From NCBI RefSeq assembly GCF_009755605.1, contig NZ_WPNZ01000005.1, forward strand, positions 390,477 through 454,476: a stretch of DNA of 64,000 bases, given 5' to 3'. How positions within the stretch are numbered: the stretch's first letter is position 1; each line of letters opens with the position of its first letter. Positions 1 through 10,300 of the stretch are shown here, in pieces. Both the position numbers and the translations under genes were made by a program. Source of the stretch: Streptomyces typhae. Its GTDB lineage: Bacteria; Actinomycetota; Actinomycetes; Streptomycetales; Streptomycetaceae. The notes below the pieces were generated by a model, which saw only the letters and a list, made by a program, of their open reading frames with translations, was not told the origin of the DNA and ran no database searches.

Positions 1-1308
1 GCCCACCGCGCGGTCGGTGGTCGCCATGATGAAGCTGGCGGAGAACGCGAAGCCGTGCTCGCGGTAGACGGGTTCCGCGACGCGCACCACGTCCCGTACC
101 CGTGCGCCGCGCGCCTCGATGCTGGGCGAGTACCAGATCAGGCCGAGCCGCTCCCAGCCCAGGCTCCGGCTGATGTGGTCGAACGCGGCGTCCGACGGGG
201 TGCCCCGCATCAGGTCGTGGATGTCCTGGTGGTTGTCCAGGAGCTGGCGCAGCGCACCCGCCCGCGCGGACACGGCGCGGGGGAGGAGCGGGAGGCGCTG
301 GAGACCGTGCAGGGTGTGGGCCGCGCGCCGCCTGCGGGCGAGACCGGCGTCGGTGAAGAACCGCACGGAGGCGATGCCGCGCAGGGCCCCGCGGATGCCG
401 CGGCGCTGCGCGGCGACCTGGGCGCGGGAGCCGTACAGGGCGCCGTGCGCGCTCCAGGGCGCGGCGGGCCGGTAGGCGGTGGTGTCACGGGACTTGACGG
501 AGCCGATGGCGCGCAGCGGGTTGGAGATGTGCGTCAGACAGTCCAGCTGCCCGTGCAGCCGTAACCGTACGAGTACGTCGATGAGTTGCTCCAGGTCCCG
601 GTCGCGCGCCAGTTCCACACGGAAGGAGGCGTAGGCCTCGGGCCGCGGGACGAGTTCGACACGTGCGCAGGTGACGATGCCGAAGTTGGACTGGACGAAC
701 AGGCCGCTCAGGTCGGGGCCGGTGCCGGGGAAGACACCGGTGCGCAGCAGGGTGCCGTCGCCGAGGACGACCTCCAGGTCGGACAGGGTCTCGCGGTGGT
801 GGCCCCGGCTGGTGTAGCCGAGGCCGCCCTCCAGGGCGTTCCCCAGCACGCTGGCCCCCGTGGCGGCGCCGGTCACGTCGGGGAAGAAGGGGGCACCGGA
901 GTCCTTCAGGTGGGCGGACAGGTCGAGCTGGGTGACGCCGGGCTCGACGTACGCGTACCCGTGCTCGGTGTCGACGGAGCGGATGCGCGCGAGGCGGCCC
1001 AGCTCCACGAGCACCTGACCGTCCCCGGCGGGCAGCCGGGAGCCGTTGCCCACGTTCATGCCCCGGCTGACCGGGTACAGCGGCTGCCCGTGGGCGTTGG
1101 CCGCCCGGACCACGTCCTGTACCTCCTCGACGGAGCCGGGACGTACGACACCGGCGAGCGCGCGGGTGATGCCCAATGTGTTGTCGAGGCAGGCGGCGAT
1201 CTCGTCGGGGGCGGTGGAGACGTGCTCCTTGCCCACCGCGCGGGCGAACGCCTCCCATACCTCACCGGGCGCGGCCGTCGCCGTTCCGGGGCCGGTCGCT
1301 GATGTCAT
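1..1308 (-). CDS. FAD-linked oxidase (VAO/4-cresol dehydrogenase type), 3' part missing
   Basis: The reading frame starts at an ATG at 1308 that overlaps the stop of the large PKS gene (ATGA), and it stays open to the window edge, so the C-terminal part is not seen. The N-terminal half has the PCMH-type FAD-binding layout of the vanillyl-alcohol oxidase family: PVSRGMNVGNGSRLPAG, then DVTGAATGASVLGNALEGG and LGYTSRGHH near residues 75-170. Family members oxidise phenolic or alcohol carbons with covalently or tightly bound FAD. The seen part continues into the substrate domain (SIEARGARVRDV). Translational coupling to the PKS suggests a tailoring oxidation of the polyketide. The substrate cannot be read from the sequence. 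The family call is firm; the role in the cluster is inferred. Confidence 0.85.
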   Translation of the reverse strand, partial: MTSATGPGTATAAPGEVWEAFARAVGKEHVSTAPDEIAACLDNTLGITRALAGVVRPGSVEEVQDVVRAANAHGQPLYPVSRGMNVGNGSRLPAGDGQVLVELGRLARIRSVDTEHGYAYVEPGVTQLDLSAHLKDSGAPFFPDVTGAATGASVLGNALEGGLGYTSRGHHRETLSDLEVVLGDGTLLRTGVFPGTGPDLSGLFVQSNFGIVTCARVELVPRPEAYASFRVELARDRDLEQLIDVLVRLRLHGQLDCLTHISNPLRAIGSVKSRDTTAYRPAAPWSAHGALYGSRAQVAAQRRGIRGALRGIASVRFFTDAGLARRRRAAHTLHGLQRLPLLPRAVSARAGALRQLLDNHQDIHDLMRGTPSDAAFDHISRSLGWERLGLIWYSPSIEARGARVRDVVRVAEPVYREHGFAFSASFIMATTDRAVG

Positions 1309-4300
1309 GGCTGTGTCCCGTCGTTCGTGCCCTTCGCCGACGCACGGCACAGATAGTCCGTGAGCCGCCGCAGGGTGGGGTGGTCGTAGATGAGGGTGAC
1401 GGGCAGCGGGACGCCGAGGGCGGCGCTGAGACGGCCGCGCAGCTCCGTGCCCAGGAGCGAGTCCACGCCCAGGTCGGACAGGGCGAGGTCGCCCTGGGTC
1501 CCGTCCCGTGCGTCGGGGACCGCGGAGGTGCCGAGCAGGTCGGTGAGGTGCTGGAGCAGGACGTCGTGCATGGATGCGGGGTTGGTGCCGGATGAGGCTC
1601 GGGCCGCTTCCGCGTCCGTGTCCGTGTCCGCTTTCGCCGATGCCGATGCCGATGCCGATGCCGATGCCGATATCGGTGGCGGTGGCGGTGGCGGTGATGG
1701 TGATGGTGCCGTTGGTGCTGAGGCGAGGTCACGGGCGTGCGGCAGGTGGAGTGTGCCGGTGGCGGCGTGCCAGTCCACGCGGGCGACGGCGCCGGCAGCG
1801 GGGCCGCCGGTGATCAGGCGGGCGGCGGCGGCCAGCGACTCGTGCGCGTGCTGGGGGAGCAGTCCGGTGCGGCGCAGCCGTTCCTGGGCGGGGCCGTGCA
1901 GCCTGCCCGCCATGCCGACGTTCCATGGGCCCCAGCCGACGCTGGTCGCGGGCAGCCCCTGTGACCTGCGGAGCTGGGCGAGGCCGTCGAGGAAGCCGTT
2001 CGCCGCGGCGTAGTTGCCCTGGCCTGCCGTGCCCAGGAGCGCGGCCAGGGAGGAGAAGCAGACGAAGAACTCCAGCGGGTCCGCACGGGTGGCCAGGTGC
2101 AGATTCCAGGCGCCGTCGGCCTTGGCGGCGAGCACCTTGGCGCAGCGCTCCCAGGTGAGGTGGGTGACCGGGGCGTCGTCGAGCACGCCCGCGGCGTGGA
2201 CGATCCCGCGCAGCGGGGGCCCTTCCGTGCGGAGCCGGGCCATCAGCGCGTCGACCTGTGCGGGGTCGGCGACGTCGCAGGAGTAGCCGCGCACCCGGTC
2301 GTCGGCTTCGGCGGGTCCGGGCGGCGTGGCGTTCGCGCCGCCGCGGCTCACCAGGGCGACCCGCCCCGCACCGCGCGCAAGCAGCAGGTGGACGGTCAGC
2401 CGGCCGAGCGCTCCGGAGGCGCCGGTCACCAGGTAGGTCCCGGCGGCTTTCACGGGGATGTCCGGGACATCCGGGACGTCCGGGGGGTCCTGAAAGCCCG
2501 AGAGGCCCTGAAGGCCCGAGAGGCCCTGGAGATCCTGGAGGCCCTGGAGATCCTGGAGGTCCGGGGACCTGTGCTCCGGTGTGTCGAGCGCGTCCTCCAC
2601 GGTGTCGATCCGGGTCGCGGTGGCACGGCCGTCGCGGATGACCACCTCGTCGTCGGCGCGGTCCGCCACCAGTTCCGCGGCCAGCGCCCCCAGGTCGCCC
2701 TCAATGTCGCCGATGTCCAGCCGCCGCGCGCCCAGGTCGCGGTGCTCCTGCGCGACCACCCGTGCGTACCCCCACAGGGAGGCACCCCGCGGATCGACGG
2801 TGTCACCGTCCCGCCGGGCGACGGCGCGCCGGGTGACGAACGTCAGACGGCGCGCACCGGTCGCCCCGTCGGCGAGCAGTCGCCGGCACGCTCCGACGGC
2901 CGCCCGCAGGGCGGTGTGGAGTCCGGCCTGTGCTGCTGACGCCACTGTGTTCGGTATCTCCGAGACACTCGCCGAGTTCGACGACACGGCATCCAGGCAC
3001 ACCACTTCCACGGGTCCCGCGGGCAGGGACTCCGGCAGAGCGGGCCGCGTCAGGCACGTGTGCCCGCGCTCGCGCAGCTCCCCGGCCAGGCGGCCTGCGA
3101 CGTGCGGCTCGCCGCCCACCAACAGCCACGTGCGCGGGGACAGTTCCCGCGCGGCCTCGTCGAGGGCGCGGAAGCCCAGCTGGTACGTCCCCAACGGCGG
3201 CGAGCCGGTCGGCGACAAGCCGGACGAGGGGCGCTCGGCCAGGAAGGGGGCATGCCCTTCGCCGAGCAGGGTGGCACGCGGCGCGGGCCGCAGCACGACG
3301 CCCTCCAGGCGCAGCACCGGGCCCACGCCGTCCCTCCACAGGACGACGTCACCCCGCCCGGTGTGCGGGTCGTCCTCCGCGTCCTCGTGCGCGACGGCGT
3401 GCGCCCACATCGTTCCCCCGGGAACGCCGTAGGACGTCACGCGTTCCACCGCGACCGGCACGGTGGCGCGGCCGTCGGGCGCCGCGGCGAACGCCTGCGG
3501 CAGGGCGAAGACGAGCAACTGCAGCAGGGAGTCCAGCAGACCGGGATGGCAGCGGTAGTCGGCCAGGTGGTCGTGCGGCCCGTCGGCGCGAATACGCGCG
3601 AGGGACTCACCCGGCCCGCGCCGGACCTCCGCGATCCAGCGGAAGTCCGGACCGTAGGTGAGGGCGTGCCGGGAGAACCGCTCGTAGAAGGCGTCCTCGG
3701 TGACGACCTCGTGGCACCGCGACCGGATCTCTTCCGGACGACCGGGCTCCTGAGCGCCGCGCTCAATGGGGCCGGGTTTCCGCGGACCGGGCACGGCAGG
3801 AGCGGGTTTCTGCCGATCGGGCCCGGCAGGGCCGCTCTCCTGTCGACCGGGCTCACCAAGCCCGGGGCCCTGTCCGCCGGGCTCGGCAGGGTGGCGGGGC
3901 TCAGCAGGGTGGCGGGGCTCGGCAGGGTGGCGGGGCTCGGCAGGGTGGCCGGGCTCGACAGGGTGGCCGGGCTCGACAGGGTGGCCGGGCTTCCGCCGAC
4001 CGGGCTCCTCGGGCCCGGTGCCCGCACGCAGTCGGCACTGCGCATGCAGCGTCCAGTCCGCGTCCATGGGCCGCCTCCCGGCGGCATCCCGGGCGTCACT
4101 GCTGGCCACCCGCACGTTCCAGGTGGACGCCGCTTCCGGCGCGGGCGTGCAGACGGTGTCCGTGCGCCGCGTCTCACCGGGTGCCAGCGTCAACGCCCGG
4201 GTGAACCCGGCCTGCTCGACCGTGACGGGACCGGGCCCGAGCAGCCGCTCCCCCGCGGCGAGGGCCCGCGCGAGATGCACCGCGCCGGGGACCACGACGC

Positions 4301-7300
4301 GGTCGTACACCTGGTGCGCGGCCAACAGCGGCGGCTGTGTGGTGCGGTGCTCGACGGTGAAGGCCGCGTGGTCGGTGAACGGGGACGGACCGCCGGTGCC
4401 GATGAGCGCGTCGTCACCGGTCGCGGTCGCGGGCGCGGGCGCGTTGCCGGGTGCGGCGGCCGACGCGCCCGCCTCCGCGATCCAGTGGCGCCTGCGGTCG
4501 TAGGGGTATCCGGGCAGCGACACCTTCGTACGCGGCCGTTCCCGGTGGACGGCGGACCAGTCCACGTCGACGCCGTGGGCGTGCAGCGCCGCGGCGCTGG
4601 AGAGCAACTGCCGGGAAGCCGGATGCTTGGGGTGGAGCGAAGGGAGCCAGCCCGCCACCGGCGCTTCCGGCAGGCACGCGCGGGCGAACTGGAGCAGGAC
4701 CGGCGCCGGTCCGATCTCGACCAGATGCGTCGCGTCGGCGAGGTGGCGCACCCCTTCCCGGAACCGGACCGTGCCGCGGGCGTGCCGCGCCCAGTAGTCG
4801 CCGTCGAGGTCCGCGCCGTCGCGGACGATCTCGCCCGTCAGGTTGGAGACGAGGGAGATCTCGGGGGTGCGCGGGGTGACGGCGCGCGCCGCCGCCGACA
4901 GGTCGTCGAGCATGGGATCGAGGAGAGCCGAGTGGAAGGCGTGGGACACGTTCAGAGCCACCGTGCGGACGCCCTGCTCGCGCAGATGCCCGAGGAGCTT
5001 CTCCACCTCGGGGTGCGGACCCGAGACCACGACGTGGGAGGGTCCGTTGTCGGCGGCGACGGACAGCGCCCGCACCCCCGTGCGGTCCAGCGCTTCGGCG
5101 ACCGTGTCCGGGGAGGCGAACACGGAGGCCATCGCCCCGCCCTCCGGCAGAGCGCCCATGAGCCGCCCGCGCCGCGCCAGCAGCCTCAGGGCGTCATCGA
5201 GACCGAGCGCACCGGCCGTGTGCGCCGCCGCGAACTCCCCGACGCTGTGCCCGATGACGACGTCCGGCCGCACCCCCCAGGACTCCCAGAGCCGCACCAG
5301 CGCGAACTGCACGGCGAAGAGCGCCGGCTGCGTGTACTGGGTGCGGTCCAGCAACTGCCTCTGCTCGGGGTCCAGGAGGACGGACAGCAGAGGGTGGGGG
5401 AGGAGCGGATCGAGCGTCCGGGCGCAGGTGTCGAGCGCTGCCCGCGCTGTCGGCCAGTGGGTGTACAACTCGCGTCCCATGCCCGCGTACTGGGACCCCT
5501 GGCCGGTGAACAGGAAGGCGACGCGGGCCGTCCCCCCGGAGGCCCGGCCGCCACTGACGAGCTGGGGATGGCGTGCGCCGCGTACGGCACTGCTGAGCGC
5601 GGCCCGCGCCTGCTCCTTGTCCTCCGCCAGCACCGCCAGCCGGTGCGGCAGGTGGGTGCGTCCGACGGCGCTGGTGCAGGCGATGTCGGGCAGGGTGTCG
5701 CGGGTCGTCCGCAGATGGGTGAGATAGCGGTCCGCGAGGGCGCGGAGCGCTTCGGCGCTGCGGGCCGACAGGAGCAGCGCATGGGTGCCGCCGGAGTCCG
5801 CGACCGCGGTCGGCCTGTCGAGTGCTGGTGGTGCTTGTTCGATGATGGTGTGGGCGTTGGTGCCGCTGATGCCGAAGGAGCTGAGGGTGGCGCGGCGGGG
5901 TGTGTGGGTGGTGATCCAGGGGGTGGGGGTGGTGGGGATGGTGATGTGGGCGTTGTCCCAGTCGGTGGCGGGATTGGGGTGAGTGAGGTTGCGGTGTGGG
6001 GGGATGAGTCCTTCGCGTACGGTCAGGGTGGTGGCGATGAGGCCTGCGATGCCTGCGGCTGCTTCGAGGTGTCCGATGTTGGTCTTGATGGATGTGACGG
6101 CCAGGTGCTGCCGGGCGGACCGGCGGCCGGTCACCGCGTGCGTCAGGGCGCTGAGTTCGAGTGGATCGCCCAGGGCGGTACCGGTTCCGTGCGCCTGGTG
6201 GTAGCCGATGTCGTCGGCGTTCAGGCCGCTCTGGGTCAGTGCGGCGTCCAGCAACTGCTGCTGGGCCCTGGCATTGGGTGCGGTGAGCCCCGCGCTGCGC
6301 CCGTCCTGGTTGATGGCCGTGCAACGGATGAGTGCGTGAATGGTGTCGTTCGCGGCGAGTGCGTCGGACAGCCGCTTCAAAACGACCACCCCCACCCCCT
6401 CGCCCCGGCCGAATCCGTCGGCGGACGCGTCGAAGGTCTTGCACCGGCCGTCGGCGGCGACGGCCTGCATGCCCGCGAGGGAGAGCGAGGCCTCCGGTGT
6501 CAGCATGAGGCTGGCTCCGCCCGCGAAGGCGATGTCGCTCTCCCCTTGCAGCAGGCTCTGCCGTGCCAGGTGCACCGCCACCAGGGACGAGGAGCACGCC
6601 GTGTCCACGACCAGGCTCGGCCCGCGCAGCCCGAGCAGGTAGGAGAGCCGCCCCGCTGCCAGGCTGTTGAGGTTGCCGAGCCCGGTGTGGGCGTCGTGCG
6701 AGCCGGCCCGCTCGGCGAGTCGCGCGTAGTCGTTGTAGTACAGGGAGAGGAAGACGCCGCCGCGGCTGCCCTTGAGCCCGTCGGGAGCGATCGCCGCGTC
6801 CGCGAGGGACTCCCACGCCGTCTCCAGGAGCAGCCGCTGCTGCGGGTCGAGACGGGCGGTCTCATGGTCGCTGAGGCCGAAGAACGCGGCGTCGAAGGTG
6901 TCCACGGGCTCGGTGAGGAAGCCGCCGCGGCGCAGTGACCCGGCGAGCGGCTCGCCGTCGCCGGACGCGAGGTCCTCCGTACGCCAACGGTCGGCCGGGA
7001 CATCGGTGATGGCGTCGCGCCCCTCGCACAGCAACCGCCAGTACGCGTCGACGCCGTCGGCACCGCCCGGGAACCGGCACGCCATGCCGACGATCGCGAC
7101 GACGTCCTCGTCCTCCTCCCTCGGGGCGGCCACCGAGGGGGTCCGCTCCACGGGGGCGTCGGCAGCCCGCACGGGCTGCCGGCCGGCCTCCGGCGCGGAC
7201 CCGGCGGAGGCCGGCGCGCCTTGCGCACGGACGGCTGTGTCACCACCGTCCCTGAGGTGCTCCGCCAACTCCCCGACGGTCGGGAACTCGAAGGTCACCG

Positions 7301-10300
7301 TCGAGCTGAGCGGCACGTCCAGATCGGCCATGAGGCGATTGCGGAGCTCCACCGCGAGGCTGGAGTCCAGTCCCAGGTCCATGAAGGGACGGCCGGGGTC
7401 GACGGACGCCTCCGGGGGCAGGCGCAGGATGTCACGCAGTACGCGGTCGAGCACTTCGGCGGCGTCCTGGGCCGGTCGATCGGTGGTGTCCTTGACTGGT
7501 CGTGCGGTGGTGCCCCGGGCCGGTTGGTCGGCGGTGTCCCGGACCGGCCGCTCGGCGGTCTTTTGGACGGAACGGTCTGCGGCGTGCGGAGCGGAGCGGT
7601 GTTCCGGCTCCTCGGCCGTGCGCAGGCGGGCCGGTGTGCGGCCACCCAGGTGGCGACGGTACCGCTCCCAGTCCACGGCCAGGCATGTCGCGGTCGCCGC
7701 GTCGCCGCCGATGAGGCGCGCCAGTTCAGCCGTGGCGTCGGTCGGCGCGAGGAGAGAGATCCCGGCGGCGTCCCACAGCCGGCCGGCCGAGCGCGGGGCC
7801 CGGTCGGCCATGCCGCCGCCGGCCCACGGCCCCCAGGCGACACTCAGGGCGGGCAGCCCCTGGGCGCGCCCGTGCAGGGCGAGGCCGTCGAGGTAGGCGT
7901 TGGCTGCCGCGTACGCGCTCTGGCCCACGGTCCCCAGGAGGACAGCCTGGGAGGAGAAGTACACGACGAAGTCGAGTGTGTGACGCTGCTTCAGCGCGGC
8001 CCGGTGCACATTCCACCCGCCGGCCACCTTGGGTCGCAGCACCCGCTCGGCCTGTTCACGGGTGGCGTGCAGGATCAGGCTGTCGTCGAGCACGCCCGCC
8101 GCATGGACGATGCCCCGCAGGGGAGCGCCGTCGGCCGTCAGCTCGTCGAAGAGCCGCGTGCAGTCGTCCACGCGGGAGATGTCCGCCTGCGTGTACGACA
8201 GCTCGGCGCCGCCAGCGGTCAGCTCGGCGAGGGCGCGTGCGGTGGCCTCCGGCGGCCGGGGCGAGCGGCCGACGAGGAGCACACGCCCGGCGCCGTGCCC
8301 TACCAGCCACCGGGCGCAGTGCAGCCCGAGAGCTCCGCCACCGCCCGTGACCACGTACGTTCCGTCGCCGCGCGGCACGTACCCGGAGTACGCGGAGTGC
8401 ACGGGATACTCGGCATGCCTGGAGTGCTCGGCGTGTTCGGAGCGCTCGGCGTGTTCGGAGCGCTCGGCGTGTTCGGATTTCTCCGCGTGCCGGGTGCCGG
8501 TGCGCTTCACCGTATCGTTCACGGCGTCCGGTGCCTCGTCGCTCAGGCGTAGGCCGTAACGTGTCCCGGCACGCAGAGCCGTGTCGTCCTCGGCGCCGCG
8601 CCCGCGGGGCCCGTCGGACGAGGATGCCGCGATGTCGTCGACGAGTCGGTCCCCCTCGTGCATGGCGGCCGGGCCCTCGTCGTTCCCCGCGTCGCCGGTG
8701 GGGTCGAGGTCGATGCGGCGGCAGCGCACCTCGGGGTGTTCACTGCTGATGACGCGGCCGATTCCCCACACGGCGGACTGCTGCGGTACGACGAGTTGGC
8801 CGGGCTCCGTCGCCTGGCCTCCCCGGGTGACGAGGGTCAGCCGTGCGGCGGGCAGCGAGCGGGCCAGGGCGCGGGTGACGTCCAGCACCGCCGTGGTCAG
8901 GCGGGTCACCTGGCTCAGCACCGCGTCGCCGTCGCACTCCGAAGTCGGCTGTGGCAGCGCATCAGTCCGCTGGGGGAGCGCTTCGTCCGCCAGGCACACG
9001 ACCTCGTCGACGTCCTTGGCGGCAAGCGCGTCCCGTACCTCCGCCAGGGGCCATGGGTCCCCGCCGTCGGGATGTCCGACGACGGTGACGCGGACGCCGT
9101 CGCGCGCCAAGCGCTCGCGCAACACGTCGGCCGTGCCCCGGCTGTCGTCGAGCAACAGCCAGTGGCCGCGCGCGGGTACGCGTGCCGGGTGGGCGAGGGG
9201 GCGCCAGTGCGGGAAGTAACTGCGGGGCGCGCGTGCCACGGGCGAGGAGGTCTGCTCGGCGCCTGAGAAGGCCTGCGCGGTACCGCCGGAGCCCTTGGAG
9301 CCCTCGGAGCCCTCGGAGCCCTCGGAGTTCTGGGAGACCTGGGAGCTCTTTGATCCTTGGGAGTGTTCCGGCCACCAGTAGCGCTCCCTGGGCCCACGGG
9401 GCGGGCGCGGAACCGAGGGCTTGGGTGCCCTTTCCGGTGATGGTGCTTGTTCGATGATGGTGTGGGCGTTGGTGCCGCTGATGCCGAAGGAGCTGAGGGT
9501 GGCGCGGCGGGGGGTGTGGGTGGTGATCCAGGGGGTGGGGGTGGTGGGGATGGTGATGTGGGCGTTGTCCCAGTCGGTGGCGGGGTTGGGGTGGGTGAGG
9601 TTGCGGTGTGGGGGGATGAGTCCTTCGCGTACGGTCAGGGTGGTGGCGATGAGGCCTGCGATGCCTGCGGCTGCTTCGAGGTGTCCGATGTTGGTCTTGA
9701 TGGACGTGACGGCCAGGTGCTGCCGGGCGGACCGGCGGCCCGTCACCGCGTGCATCAGAGCCGACACCTCAAGGGGGTCACCCAGGGCCGTACCGGTCCC
9801 ATGGGCCTGGTGATAGCCGATGTCGTCCGCACTCAGGCCGCTCCGGGCCAACGTGGCCGCCAGCAACTGCTGCTGGGCCCTGGCACTGGGCGCGGTGAGC
9901 CCCACGCTGCGCCCGTCCTGATTGATGGCCGTGGCACGGATCAGCGCGTGAATGGTGTCGTTCGCGGCGAGTGCGTCGGACAGCCGCTTCAGGACGACCA
10001 CCCCCACGCCCTCACCGCGTACGTAGCCGTCGGCGGACGCGTCGAAGGTGCGGCACTCGCCGCCCGGGGAGAGCGCCCCCGCCTGCTCGTACATCAGTGT
10101 GCTGTCGGGGTGCAGCAGCAGGTTGCCGCCACCGGCGAGAGCGACGTCGCACTCCTCAAGGAGCAGGCTCTGCCGGGCCAGATGCACCGCCACCAGGGAT
10201 GAGGAGCACGCCGTGTTGACCGTGACGGCAGGCCCCCGCAGGTCGAACACATAGGCAAGACGGCCCGCGGCGAGACTGGAGTTGTTGCCTGTTACGTAGC

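Noticed and set aside
3060..6938. Open frame of 1292 codons on the plus strand
   Set aside because: It is antisense to the PKS AT/DH/KS2 region with no conserved motifs, a GC-rich shadow.
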